Assembly (NCBI RefSeq): GCF_032197885.1
Contig: NZ_CP134159.1
Coordinates: 1,364,001-1,428,000 of the forward strand
Direction: 5' to 3'
Source of the DNA: Levilactobacillus namurensis
GTDB lineage: Bacteria; Bacillota; Bacilli; Lactobacillales; Lactobacillaceae
Length of the DNA: 64,000 nt
The position numbers and the translations under genes were made by a program. The stretch's first letter is position 1, and every line of letters starts with the position of its first letter. A model generated the notes under the pieces. The model saw nothing but the letters and a program-made list of their open reading frames with translations. It was not told where the DNA came from and made no database searches. Shown here piece after piece: positions 8,160-16,420 of the stretch.

Positions 8160-9233
8160 TTGATCAACGATTCAGTTTATTTAGCCATGGCAGCCGACCA
8201 AGCCCGGTTAGGTCAGGGACATACCTGGACGAACCCGGTCGTCGGCGCCGTCATTGTCAAGCACCATCAAGTCTTAGCACGGGGGTACCATCACCGTTTT
8301 GGAGAACCCCATGCGGAAATTGACGCTTTGAATCACCTGGCCGACCTTGACCAGGCCCGAGGCGCCACCATCTATGTCACGTTAGAACCCTGCAGCCACT
8401 ATGGTAAGACCCCGCCGTGCGCGGATCGCTTGATTCAGGTGGGAATTCAGCGCGTAGTCATCGGCCAACTGGACCCTAATCCGTTAGTCGCCGGCCGTGG
8501 TGTCGCTAAACTCAAGGCTGCGGGCGTCCAAGTCACCGTTCTGGGGACCACCAGTGCACTGAATAGGGCGTACAACTTCTTTTACCAGCATCACCGGCCG
8601 TTCGTCACGGTCAAGTACGCGATGAGCATTGACGGCAAATTAAACGCTGCCGGTTCCCAACGAACACACCTAACCAGCCAAGCCGCCTACCACGATAGCC
8701 AGGCTCTGCGCGCCACACAACAGGCGATTCTAATTGGCGAGCATACCGTTCAACAGGATGATCCCCAGCTAACGGTGCGCACGCAACCAGTAGATTTTGC
8801 ACCTTGGCGGATCGTCCTGATGCAAGACGCCGACCAACTGGCGGAGACAGCGGCCATCTTACAGACGCCAACGCCGGTATACCTCCTGGTTCGCCAGCCC
8901 AGTCAGCGGCAATGGCCAGATTTCGTTCACGTCGTGGTCCAACCGGAGTGGACGCCGCAACAGATCTTAGACTGGTTGAGCACGCAGGGCATCCAATCCT
9001 TATTGATTGAGGGAGGCAGCCAGGTCCAAGCCACTTGGTTGGCTTCTGGCGCCGTGGATCAGCTGATTACGTACCTAGCGCCTTTGACTTTAGGCGGTAC
9101 CGGCTTACCCGTCGCCCAAGGCGTTCCCGGAACCGTTCAACGGTCCTGGGGATTGGTCCAAACCCAAGCTTTACAGCCGGATATTAAGCTCACGTATAGG
9201 AGGTCTGCAGATTATGTTTACCGGAATCATTAA
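8160..9233 (+). CDS. ribD: RibD, bifunctional pyrimidine deaminase/reductase
   Basis: RibD carries out the second and third steps from GTP to the ribityl-aminouracil: deamination then reduction. The N-terminal cytidine-deaminase-like domain (about 1-145) has HAEIDAL and the zinc site EPCSHYGKTPPC. The C-terminal reductase domain begins at FVTVKYAMSIDGKL and includes 'LLIEGGSQVQATWL'. I chose the TTG at 8160 (357 residues) because the GGGGTGAG before it is the only ribosome-site-like sequence, and the family N-terminus 'DSVYLAMAADQA' follows immediately. A GTG at 8154 is possible. The start is only 11 bases after the regulated terminator. The 3' end overlaps ribE by 20 bases. Confidence 0.96.
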   Translation: MINDSVYLAMAADQARLGQGHTWTNPVVGAVIVKHHQVLARGYHHRFGEPHAEIDALNHLADLDQARGATIYVTLEPCSHYGKTPPCADRLIQVGIQRVVIGQLDPNPLVAGRGVAKLKAAGVQVTVLGTTSALNRAYNFFYQHHRPFVTVKYAMSIDGKLNAAGSQRTHLTSQAAYHDSQALRATQQAILIGEHTVQQDDPQLTVRTQPVDFAPWRIVLMQDADQLAETAAILQTPTPVYLLVRQPSQRQWPDFVHVVVQPEWTPQQILDWLSTQGIQSLLIEGGSQVQATWLASGAVDQLITYLAPLTLGGTGLPVAQGVPGTVQRSWGLVQTQALQPDIKLTYRRSADYVYRNH

Positions 9234-9810
9234 GGGACAGGGAACCATTGCTCAAAGCGTTCGCACCGCTACCCAGCAACGACTGACCATCCATACCCCG
9301 CTAGCGCACCGTTGGCACAGCCAGATTGGCGATAGCCTCGCCATTAACGGTGTCTGCCTGACCATTATTGCCATGACCGACCAAGACTTCACGGTAGATG
9401 TCATGCCCGAAACCTATCACCGAACGACGCTGGGCGACCAAGCCATCGGTGATGCAGTCAACTTAGAACCGGCATTGCGCGTCGGGGATCGGTTAGGCGG
9501 TCACCTGGTCTTAGGCCACGTCGATACGGTTGCCCAACTGGTCGACCGGACACCAGACACCAACGCCGAGATTCTCACCTTCGAGTACCCAACGGCCTAC
9601 TACGCCGAATTAGCGGAGAAGGGGTCCGTCACACTTGATGGCGTCAGTCTGACCCTGGTGACGGTCTCTCCAACCCAGTTCAGTGTCAGTCTAATTCCCC
9701 AGACCCTCCACGAGACCAGCCTGGGACGGCGTCAACCGGGTGACAACGTGAACTTAGAAACCGATGTTTTAACTAAATATTTATTGCATCAACGGGAGGC
9801 AAAATCATGA
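9214..9810 (+). CDS. ribE: RibE, riboflavin synthase alpha subunit
   Basis: Catalyses dismutation of two 6,7-dimethyl-8-ribityllumazine molecules to riboflavin. The 198 residues fall into two similar lumazine-binding halves. The N-terminal half begins MFTGIIKGQG and has SLAINGVCLTI; the second half has the matching VTLDGVSLTLV. 'GGHLVLGHVDT' (about 95-105) is a family signature. The start has a clear AGGAGG and lies within the ribD 3' end. Its stop overlaps the ribBA start (ATGA), suggesting coupled translation within the FMN-controlled operon. Confidence 0.97.
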   Translation: MFTGIIKGQGTIAQSVRTATQQRLTIHTPLAHRWHSQIGDSLAINGVCLTIIAMTDQDFTVDVMPETYHRTTLGDQAIGDAVNLEPALRVGDRLGGHLVLGHVDTVAQLVDRTPDTNAEILTFEYPTAYYAELAEKGSVTLDGVSLTLVTVSPTQFSVSLIPQTLHETSLGRRQPGDNVNLETDVLTKYLLHQREAKS

Positions 9811-11015
9811 AAAATCTAGATACACCCATCGAAACGGCGCTGAAGCAGCTTAAAGCTGGCGGATTAGTCGTGGTCATGGACGATGAAGACCGCGAAGCCG
9901 AAGGGGATTTAGTCGGCCTCGCCGAGTTCGCGACCCCCGAGACCGTCAATACCATGGTCACCCATGCGCGGGGACTCTTATGTGCGCCCATGGCACCTGC
10001 CGTGGCCACTCGGCTGGGGTTACACCCCATGGTCGCCCACGGGACCGACGCGTTCGGCACGGCCTTTACCGTGAGCGCGGATGCCACCACGACCAGTACG
10101 GGAATCTCCGTCTTTGACCGTGCGGATACCCTCCAGCAATTGGCGGATCCTCAATCTCAGCCGGCGGCCTTTTACCACCCCGGCCACGTCTTTCCCCTGA
10201 TTGCCCAGGAACACGGCGTTCTCGCACGGGGCGGCCACACGGAAGCGGCCGTTGATCTCGCACGCTTGGCGGGCGCGCAACCCGTAGCCTACATCTGCGA
10301 GGTCCTTCAAAAATCCGGAAAGATGGCGCGGCGGCCCCAGCTGAAGGCCTTGGCTGAGGGGATGCAGCTTCCCTTGATCTCGATTCAACAGATTCGGGAT
10401 TACCGGTACCGGCACGCCATTGACGTGGTCACGCCAATCCCCGCCGTAGCACTGCCTACGCAACACGGTGATTTCCAGTTAGAGGCCTTTACCACGCATG
10501 ACGGGGCCCAACCAGCACTCCTGTTGTCCAAGGGGCCCATCACGCCCGACCAACCACTCCTGTTACGGGTCCACTCGGAGTGCTTGACCGGTGACGTCTT
10601 CGGTTCCAAGCGATGCGACTGTGGCGAACAGCTCAACATGGCCATGGACCGGATCCAGCAAAATGGTTCTGGCGCCGTACTCTACCTGCGCCAAGAGGGG
10701 CGGGGAATCGGCCTGATCAACAAGCTCAAGGCCTACCACCTTCAAGAAAACGGCTTAGACACCGTCGAAGCCAATCAAGAATTAGGCTTTCAGCCCGATG
10801 AGCGCCACTATGGCCTGGTTGCGGCAATCCTGCACCTAAAGCACATCACGCAGGTCCGGTTATTGACCAACAACCCGGACAAAGTCGACCAACTAACCAA
10901 TTTGGGACTGGACGTGCTCCAGCGCGTTCCCCTCGAAACGCAACCTTTACCGGAAAATCGCCAGTATTTAGCCACTAAAAAAGCAAAGTTCCATCACCAA
11001 CTCAAGGAGGTTTAA
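9807..11015 (+). CDS. ribBA: RibBA, DHBP synthase / GTP cyclohydrolase II
   Basis: A 402-residue fusion that supplies both branches of riboflavin synthesis. The N-terminal half (1-~205) is 3,4-dihydroxy-2-butanone-4-phosphate synthase, with DDEDREAEGD (metal and substrate binding) and RGGHTEAAVDLARLAG. The C-terminal half is GTP cyclohydrolase II: VHSECLTGDVFGSKRCDCG gives the three zinc cysteines and RQEGRGIGLINKLKAY the catalytic Tyr/Arg region. Both halves look complete. It overlaps ribE by four bases and is followed six bases later by ribH. Confidence 0.97.
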   Translation: MKNLDTPIETALKQLKAGGLVVVMDDEDREAEGDLVGLAEFATPETVNTMVTHARGLLCAPMAPAVATRLGLHPMVAHGTDAFGTAFTVSADATTTSTGISVFDRADTLQQLADPQSQPAAFYHPGHVFPLIAQEHGVLARGGHTEAAVDLARLAGAQPVAYICEVLQKSGKMARRPQLKALAEGMQLPLISIQQIRDYRYRHAIDVVTPIPAVALPTQHGDFQLEAFTTHDGAQPALLLSKGPITPDQPLLLRVHSECLTGDVFGSKRCDCGEQLNMAMDRIQQNGSGAVLYLRQEGRGIGLINKLKAYHLQENGLDTVEANQELGFQPDERHYGLVAAILHLKHITQVRLLTNNPDKVDQLTNLGLDVLQRVPLETQPLPENRQYLATKKAKFHHQLKEV

Positions 11016-11020
11016 TTCAA

Positions 11021-11488
11021 ATGACGCAAACAAACACATCCCTTAAAACCCGTCGAATCGGTATCGTAGTCGCCCAATTCAACCAGGTCGTGACCGACCG
11101 TCTTCTGGCAGGCGCACAAGAGGCCTTAGAACAGGCGGGTATCTCCCGGGACAGGCAACTCGTAGTCAGTGTCCCCGGTGCCTTCGAGCTTGCCCGGACG
11201 GCCAAGCTCATGGCCGACCAGCACCAGGTCGACGGCATCATCGCCTTAGGCGCGGTCATTCGCGGTGCGACCAGCCATTACGACTATGTCTGTGCCGAAA
11301 CGGCTCACGGGTTAGCCGAAGTGTCCCTAAATGGTCCGGTCCCCGTGATGTTCGGGGTCTTGACCACCGATGACCTTTACCAAGCCTTAGATCGTGCTGG
11401 CGGCAAGGTCGGCAACAAGGGCCGCGACTGTGCGGCTGGTGTGTTGACCATGCTAGACGTCCAAGACCAGTTGGCGACTTCCAAGTAA
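11021..11488 (+). CDS. ribH: RibH, 6,7-dimethyl-8-ribityllumazine synthase
   Basis: At 155 residues this is the beta subunit that condenses the RibD/RibA product with dihydroxybutanone phosphate. Visible motifs are VVAQFNQVVTDRLLAGA, VPGAFELA, and GAVIRGATSHYDYV with the catalytic His. The C-terminal block GVLTTDDLYQALDRAGGKVGNKG is the usual ribityl/phosphate contact region. AAGGAGG precedes the ATG. It is the last gene of the operon; a hairpin follows. Confidence 0.97.
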   Translation: MTQTNTSLKTRRIGIVVAQFNQVVTDRLLAGAQEALEQAGISRDRQLVVSVPGAFELARTAKLMADQHQVDGIIALGAVIRGATSHYDYVCAETAHGLAEVSLNGPVPVMFGVLTTDDLYQALDRAGGKVGNKGRDCAAGVLTMLDVQDQLATSK

Positions 11489-11501
11489 AAAACACTAAAC
11501 T

Positions 11502-11547
11502 TAGAGGCATAGAAGTTACCCAACGGGGTGCTCCTATGCCTCTATTA
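11502..11547 (+). terminator. Probable terminator of the rib operon
   Basis: An 11-bp stem TAGAGGCATAG / CTATGCCTCTA with a 21-base loop is followed by TTACTTTAT, a moderately U-rich tail. Confidence 0.6.
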
Positions 11548-11718
11548 CTTTATAGTGGTAGTGAGGACCAGTCGTGGGGGGGGGCCGTGAGACCGTACAC
11601 TAAAATGGCCGCTTCGCTGGTTTTAGTCAATTGATCAAAGTATTGGGTCTCTTGAAATCGCGTTTTGAAAACGAGATGACTAAAGCTGACGTGAAGACTT
11701 CGGAAAGATAGGTATCTG

Positions 11719-11917
11719 ATGATGCGAACAATTATCGGAATCGAGGTCAGTAAGAATAAAGCTAACGTTGCGGTGGCAACAAATTTAGTCGTCGTCAAAG
11801 AATTGACCATCTCTCTAGGTGCACTAGGATTTAATGAACTGACTTATTTTGCGCATCCTTACACGTCTAGTGAGCGTGGGACCAACGAAGTCCATAACCG
11901 GATGATTCAGCAGTTGG
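11719..11917 (+). mobile_element. Hybrid transposase remnant: IS110 N-terminus joined to IS30 C-terminus
   Basis: One open frame encodes two unrelated transposase pieces. Residues 1-~42 (MRTIIGIEVSKNKANVAVAT, then KELTISLGALGFNEL) match the start of IS110-family DEDD transposases, with the usual first catalytic Asp of GIDVSK changed to Glu. From about 11848 the frame continues FAHPYTSSERGTNEVHNRMI, the IS30-family segment around the catalytic Glu of its DDE triad (normally AHPYSSWERGTNE-HN). Neither piece is complete and no terminal inverted repeats were found. The frame runs on to 11973 but the last residues match nothing I know. It is a scar of nested or adjacent insertions and not an active element. 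Confidence 0.7.
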
Positions 11918-12182
11918 TTAGACTAGTGTCAGTAAAAAGAGCTCGATGTTGCGTTTGGCTAAGAAAATGTTAAATGCACATGATGAATCAGCAGATTCCT
12001 CGCTGACTAGTTGGCATAGATTTTTAAATGTCATGAATAAGGCTATAAACATATCATCAATTCTTGGCAAGTATAAAGAACTAAAATATGTAAAACCGCG
12101 GTTTAAGACATCATGTGTTCCTTTAAAAGCCTATACTCGAGACGTTTTTAAGAGGACGTTAAATGCTTTGGGGGTAAGTATT

Positions 12183-12435
12183 GTGAAAAGTTTGAAGAAG
12201 AGTTTTAATCTTAGCGGCATCTGTATTTGCGTTACCAGTGGGTGCGAGTGCTGCGGAGACGCCACAAGATAGTCATAATACGATTTCGAATCCAGCTATT
12301 AGTAAAGACATTGATTCTGAATTGTCGAGTACCGGCTTAAATTCATCAAATTCAATTACAGCAGCCCAACCGGTAATTATTCAGGATATCGTTCATACAC
12401 CAACCATAATAGTCAATGGTGAAAGGATGACTTAA
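12183..12435 (+). pseudogene. Small secreted protein, frameshifted in the signal peptide
   Basis: A GTG with GGGGG eight bases upstream starts KSLKKS. After a T run (12203-12206) the downstream frame continues LILAASVFALPVGASAA-ETPQDS, a textbook signal peptide with an A-S-A-A cleavage region. The mature part is about 58 residues, Ser/Thr/Asn rich, ending VNGERMT. One extra T seems to have broken the reading frame, and no alternative start exists in the second frame. The family is unknown. It may be a decayed peptide or surface protein; a short membrane-segment ORF follows 17 bases later. Lower GC than the neighbouring rib operon. Confidence 0.5.
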
Positions 12436-12451
12436 AATTTTTACGTTAAGT

Positions 12452-12553
12452 ATGTTTTTTAGTGACACCATCTTTTGGTGTTTAATTTTAGCTTTCTTGA
12501 TTCTGATAGGTTTAGTAGTGTGGCTAATTATTAGATCCTTTATAAAGAAGTAG
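12452..12553 (+). CDS. Possible 33-residue membrane peptide
   Basis: The ORF MFFSDTIFWCLILAFLILIG continues into a second hydrophobic run and ends in RSFIKK. It is a single transmembrane helix with a positive tail. There is no good ribosome site, so it may be the displaced C-terminal anchor of the broken secreted protein just upstream, or a small membrane peptide translated by coupling. I do not recognise a family. Confidence 0.3.
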   Translation: MFFSDTIFWCLILAFLILIGLVVWLIIRSFIKK

Positions 12554-12561
12554 TGTTTTAG

Positions 12562-12606
12562 ATTCATTAAGGTCTGGTCAATAACAGGCTTTAATGAATT
12601 CTTTGT
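12562..12606 (+). terminator. Possible terminator after the broken secreted-protein region
   Basis: A 9-bp stem ATTCATTAA / TTAATGAAT is followed by TCTTTGT. A second hairpin (AAGTGCC 12611-12617 / GGCACTT 12635-12641) with an A run on its left follows at once. From there to 12880 I see nothing recognisable. Confidence 0.4.
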
Positions 12607-12879
12607 AAAAAAGTGCCTCGAATTGTTAGTTTGCGGCACTTCGTGGGAGTGTGTGTAAGACAAATTATGGTTCAAAATGGTAACAGTAGTTGTTAATGAC
12701 AACCGTAAATAAGATTCCCCTTCTAATAATTTTGACAAGTCGATGGGGCGATTTACTGTTTGTTACTAAGCCACAGATTTTGAGGCAGCAATAAATTTCC
12801 TAAATTCACGCCTAATAACCGATTGAGAATTATAAGAACATAGAATAGTTGACTCGATATGTCGAAAGGTAAATCCGTA

Positions 12880-12921
12880 GAAAAAACACCCACAACTGCC
12901 GGTCATCAGTCGTGAGTGTTC
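12880..12921 (-). terminator. Terminator of the VanZ-family gene
   Basis: On the minus strand AACACTCACGACTG pairs with CAGTTGTGGGTGTT (two mismatches), followed by a T run. Confidence 0.8.
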
Positions 12922-12929
12922 AGCCAGGG

Positions 12930-13451
12930 TTAACTCATGGAAACGCGAGTTAGTTTCTGCTGGTGCGTTGTTTGTAAGTGCTGTAGGGCCAAGGCCACTA
13001 AGCCGCCCATCAGAACGCCCAACGCGTTGGCCAGGACGTCGTTGAGATCACTGCTCCGGTTGATCAGCCAGTGGTGGGACAAGATGTACTGCGCGATTTC
13101 AATAAAACTCCCAGCACTCAGTCCCAGGAAGCCAACGCCCCAAAGTGACAGGGAAGGCCAGAAGCGTTTAAACAGAAAGCCCAACGGTAGGGTCATCAAA
13201 ATATTTTCAAAAAAGCCGAGGTTCCAGACATCGAGTTGCGTCAAATTCACTCGCCCGATACCGGCGGGCATCACGTAAACGGCGGTGCCGGAGAAGGACA
13301 GTGGGGTGAAGACGATGGCCCCAAGTCCGGTCAGATAGGCCAAAGTCCCGAGGGCTATCCAACGATGTCGCCGGTTGGTCATTGTTAACAATATCATGAG
13401 TCCAACTAAACTCGCCGTCAATGCAATCAGTACTAAGGGTTCCCAACGCAT
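12930..13451 (-). CDS. VanZ family membrane protein
   Basis: The product has 173 residues with about five hydrophobic segments. The VanZ-type signature is the block 'NLGFFENILMTLPLGFLF' followed by 'GSFIEIAQYILSHHWLINRSSDLNDVLANALGVLMGG', i.e. the conserved E near a helix and the R-x-x-D-x-x-D-x-x-x-N-x-x-G motif. Some VanZ proteins give low-level teicoplanin resistance; most in lactobacilli have no assigned role. GGAGGTGG precedes the ATG. A single gene with its own terminator. Confidence 0.85.
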   Translation of the reverse strand: MRWEPLVLIALTASLVGLMILLTMTNRRHRWIALGTLAYLTGLGAIVFTPLSFSGTAVYVMPAGIGRVNLTQLDVWNLGFFENILMTLPLGFLFKRFWPSLSLWGVGFLGLSAGSFIEIAQYILSHHWLINRSSDLNDVLANALGVLMGGLVALALQHLQTTHQQKLTRVSMS

Positions 13452-13630
13452 TCAACCACCTCCATCATTATTTTGGTTCAGCGGGTAACTTGGTGCTAGC
13501 TTACCGCGAAATCGGGACTAATGGGGGATTATCCGCGGAGCTTAATGTTTTCTTCGGGGCCTTAGGAAAATCATAAGGGTATCCTCATACTCTGGTCACA
13601 TTTCATCGACTGAAGCCATTTGCATAGTCA

Positions 13631-13673
13631 AAAGCAGCTCCTCAATCTCAACTGGATTGGGGAGCTGCTTTTT
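13631..13673. terminator. Terminator of the AI-2E-type transporter gene
   Basis: The stem AAGCAGCTCC-CAATC / GATTG-GGAGCTGCTT is flanked by T runs on both sides, directly after the stop of the minus-strand gene. Confidence 0.85.
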
Positions 13674-13674
13674 C

Positions 13675-14718
13675 TTAATGACCGTTAGGCTGCGTGACAC
13701 GGGGATGTCCCGTTTTTAGGTTTACGTCAAAGACTTGCAGGAAGAAGGCGACTAACGGCACGCCGACGATCAAGCCCCAAGCCCCAAAAATCTGTTCACT
13801 GACAATCAACGTGATGAAGGTGACAAAGATGGGCAGGTTGGTGGCGTTGGCCATTAACCGGGGATGCAGGAAGTAGGATTCGAACATGTGAATCAAGGCC
13901 ACCAGCACCAGGACCGCCAGGAGCCGCCAGAGGCCACCCGTCATAAAGGCGATGATCGATAGGGGAATCAGGGAAATCAATACCCCGGCCACCGGAATCA
14001 GTCCTAAGAAGAAGACCATGATCCCTAAGATGAGTAGGCTCGGCATATGCAGGATCCAGAGTCCCAGAACCATTAAAGCGGTGTTGATCGTGCAAATGAT
14101 CAATTGGGTCTCGATAACGGTGCCGAAAATCTGAACGAAACTAGCGATGAGGTTCCCCATAGGTACGAAGAGTCGCGCAAAACGACTCTGGGTAAACGCA
14201 TGGACGAACCGTTGTAACTGCGCCTTGGTCAAGTTAAAGATGAAGCTAAAGAAGAAGGCCAACACGATGGTCTCTACGCCGGAACTAAAGCGGGACAATT
14301 TCCCGATTCCCGACGTGAGGAGGTTTTTCCCATTGCTGATGACGGAAGCGTTTTGCGATAAGTCTTCCATCAACTTCTTAGCCGAACTTTCTAGTTGTGG
14401 ATAGGTTTGAATCAGTTGGTCTAGCGCGCGGGGCAGATTCGACGCCTCGCTGACCAGCGGCGGGATAATCTGGGCGAAAGCCGCCACTAGAATTCCTAAG
14501 AACAATAAGTACACCAGAATCGTAATCAGCCAGTGATGCAAGGGCGTATGGCGTTCGATTCCCATAATGGCAGCGTTGCCTAAGTAGATAAAGATGATGG
14601 TGAACAGGGCCAGGGAAAGAAAGCCCCGGGCGAACCAGGCAATCAAAATCAACAGTACCAAAGCTAAGTAGTAAGCTGTCAATGGATTTTGCCAAAGCCG
14701 TTTAACACTTGTGAACAT
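13675..14718 (-). CDS. AI-2E family transporter (PerM/YtvI-like)
   Basis: A 347-residue polytopic membrane protein. Features are two N-terminal helices ('YYLALVLLILIAWFARGFLSLALFTIIFIYLG'), a long extracytoplasmic or cytoplasmic stretch (about 85-150), and a C-terminal bundle with 'LGLIPVAGVLISLIPLSIIAFMTGG' and 'SEQIFGAWGLIVGVPLVAFFLQ'. The P-x-x-G-x-x-I and E-x-x-x-G-x-x-G-x-x-x-x-P blocks define the family. Members have been linked to AI-2 export or ion transport; the substrate here is unknown. The ATG follows AAGGAGG. Monocistronic. Confidence 0.9.
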   Translation of the reverse strand: MFTSVKRLWQNPLTAYYLALVLLILIAWFARGFLSLALFTIIFIYLGNAAIMGIERHTPLHHWLITILVYLLFLGILVAAFAQIIPPLVSEASNLPRALDQLIQTYPQLESSAKKLMEDLSQNASVISNGKNLLTSGIGKLSRFSSGVETIVLAFFFSFIFNLTKAQLQRFVHAFTQSRFARLFVPMGNLIASFVQIFGTVIETQLIICTINTALMVLGLWILHMPSLLILGIMVFFLGLIPVAGVLISLIPLSIIAFMTGGLWRLLAVLVLVALIHMFESYFLHPRLMANATNLPIFVTFITLIVSEQIFGAWGLIVGVPLVAFFLQVFDVNLKTGHPRVTQPNGH

Positions 14719-14819
14719 GAAACGCCTCCTTAAAAGGTTATGACATTAGTCTACGCTAGGGAGGCAACGTTGTAAATTAAGTCTCAATCAGGCTTGGCTT
14801 AACGGTCCTTAGATGCGAA

Positions 14820-15269
14820 TTATCCCCGTTTGATGCGCTCATTAATCTTAGCAATCTGGTGACGGTCTCTCACAACGTTTATCAACCACATGAGCAAGTA
14901 GATGAGTAGAAACGTGATGGTGAACGTGCTGAGAGACTTGAGGGTCATTGGAACCCAACCCGCCAACATGGCTAACGGCGTAAATCCTAGATAGTAGATC
15001 CAAAAATTAACGATGGTACATTTGAGAAGCGACCAGTTCTTGATTTTAAAAATAAGCGCCCCTAGGCTAAACACCACCCCAATAGTGGCCCATAAGATTA
15101 GAGAGACAAGGACCGCATTTAAAGGATGGGTGAAGTGTGCCATGAATTGCGGCGATGACGGGTAGTACTGAGCGGTCCCATACACATAATTAAACATCAG
15201 GGAAATCACCAGGCCCAAGACGACGCCCAACGCCATCCCCTGAACAGCATTTTTTAAGACCTTTTTCAT
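14820..15269 (-). CDS. DUF3021 family membrane protein
   Basis: A 149-residue protein with four hydrophobic helices; it starts MKKVLKNAVQGMALGVVLGL and ends in a basic tail. This is the usual small partner of single-domain LytTR regulators in Firmicutes. Its ATG overlaps the stop of the LytTR gene by four bases, so the two are co-translated. In characterised pairs the membrane partner modulates the regulator; that role here is inference. Confidence 0.85.
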   Translation of the reverse strand: MKKVLKNAVQGMALGVVLGLVISLMFNYVYGTAQYYPSSPQFMAHFTHPLNAVLVSLILWATIGVVFSLGALIFKIKNWSLLKCTIVNFWIYYLGFTPLAMLAGWVPMTLKSLSTFTITFLLIYLLMWLINVVRDRHQIAKINERIKRG

Positions 15270-15700
15270 ATGCCTAATTTCTCCTTTAAGTTTTTGATTT
15301 TTCGCCGAGACATCTGAACCCGTTGTTGATTGATCATGAGGACGTCGATTTTCCCGTTACCTAACAACTCCAAGTGATCAATCTTTTGGTAATTGATCAC
15401 CGTTCCCCGCGAAGCTTCAATGAACTCGGCCGGCAATTGATCGATAACGTGGGCCAGCCGGGCATGGTAAGCGTAAGTTTTGTCCGTTGTATCGACCTGA
15501 ATCCGGTTACCAACCGCTTGCAAGACAACGATATCGGCGTAAGCGACCGGCCTAATTTCGTTATCTTGATAGCACCATAGGACTTCATTTTTCTGATTCA
15601 ATTGCGTGATGATAGTCGCTAAGTGATCGGTCAGTTCTCGTAACCAAAAGTCGGCATGTTCAGCTTTTAGCTTCGGATCAATGTGAAAATTAATTTTCAT
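15266..15700 (-). CDS. LytTR-domain DNA-binding regulator
   Basis: A stand-alone LytTR protein of 144 residues. The C-terminal half has the domain pattern: 'DIVVLQAVGNRIQVDTTDKTY' then 'LPAEFIEASRGTVINYQKIDHLELLGNGKIDVLMINQQRVQMSRRKIKNLKEKLG', with the S-R-K contacts near residue 132. There is no receiver domain, so it is not a classical response regulator. First gene of a two-gene unit with DUF3021. GGAGGTTGTC precedes the start. Probably autoregulated like its relatives. Confidence 0.88.
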   Translation of the reverse strand: MKINFHIDPKLKAEHADFWLRELTDHLATIITQLNQKNEVLWCYQDNEIRPVAYADIVVLQAVGNRIQVDTTDKTYAYHARLAHVIDQLPAEFIEASRGTVINYQKIDHLELLGNGKIDVLMINQQRVQMSRRKIKNLKEKLGI

Positions 15701-15781
15701 TAGCCGACAACCTCCCTCCGCATTAGAAATAGTACCACGTCCCTTGAACAGAAACGCTCAGTAGGCGTCTAATGGTCCTTT

Positions 15782-16333
15782 TTGAACGTTGAGTGGCTCA
15801 AGTTAGACGATGAATGGGCCAGAATAATCACTAAAATCAAATCGGATGTAGCAGTGGTGGATATCGACCAGCAACGCCTATCTTTCGCTAAGCAGTTAGG
15901 CGCCCAAGTGATTAATGTGCAATCCGAGGACCTACATACGGCTTTGATTAGGCTCTTTGGAACCGGTCACGGCCTGATGGACGATGACCGCGTTGGGGCC
16001 GATGCCTATATTGATTGTGTAGGGCTCCCCGAGTATATGACCGACTTCATCAACTGGGGTAAGTTTGGCGCTAAATTTGTCGTTGTGGCTTTAGGGGCAA
16101 CCCCGGTGACCTATAAACCGCAATTCCTAGCCATGAATGAACTTAGTTTTCTGGGCTCCGCTATCTATACCGCCGCGGACATCAAGGAAGCTATTCACAA
16201 TATTACGAATCTCGATAATCACTTTCCGGAAATTGTTTCGGCTCACTACCCGTTGGAACAGACACAAGCCGCCTTTGAAAGAGCGAATACCGATAAAGAA
16301 GCGGTTAAGGTCGTCATTGACGTCAATGACTAA
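15782..16333 (+). pseudogene. Zinc-type alcohol dehydrogenase, C-terminal remnant
   Basis: The open frame holds only the Rossmann-domain half of a medium-chain zinc-dependent dehydrogenase. 'VAVVDIDQQRLSFAKQLGAQVIN' is the second strand and NAD-binding acid region. 'GADAYIDCVGLPEYMTDFINWGKFGAKFVVVALG' and a C-terminal 'EIVSAHYPLEQTQAAFERANTDKEAVKVVID' follow. The catalytic zinc domain and the glycine-rich loop are missing, and there is no ribosome site or plausible start. A deletion of the 5' half next to the LytTR operon is the simplest reading. Confidence 0.75.
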
Positions 16334-16364
16334 TTCGAACAGTAAAAAACTAAACTTAAACAAT

Positions 16365-16404
16365 AATCCCCTAAGACTGGCTATCCAATCTTAGGGGATT
16401 AGGT
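16365..16404. terminator. Terminator-like hairpin between the ADH remnant and the HIT gene
   Basis: A 12-bp perfect stem AATCCCCTAAGA / TCTTAGGGGATT with a 12-base loop. The flanks are only moderately T/A rich. It can serve both converging units. Confidence 0.65.
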
Positions 16405-16420
16405 TTATCCGTGAATACTT

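Noticed and set aside
11576-11584. Run of nine G, possible phase-variation tract
   Set aside because: It is not inside or directly before a credible gene, so no switch can be proposed.
11946-12272. 108-codon plus-strand frame over the scrap region
   Set aside because: No ribosome site and no recognisable family; its end reads the signal-peptide gene in the wrong frame.
12352-12738. 128-codon minus-strand frame
   Set aside because: Lies opposite the broken secreted-protein region, no start signals, composition like antisense of AT-rich DNA.
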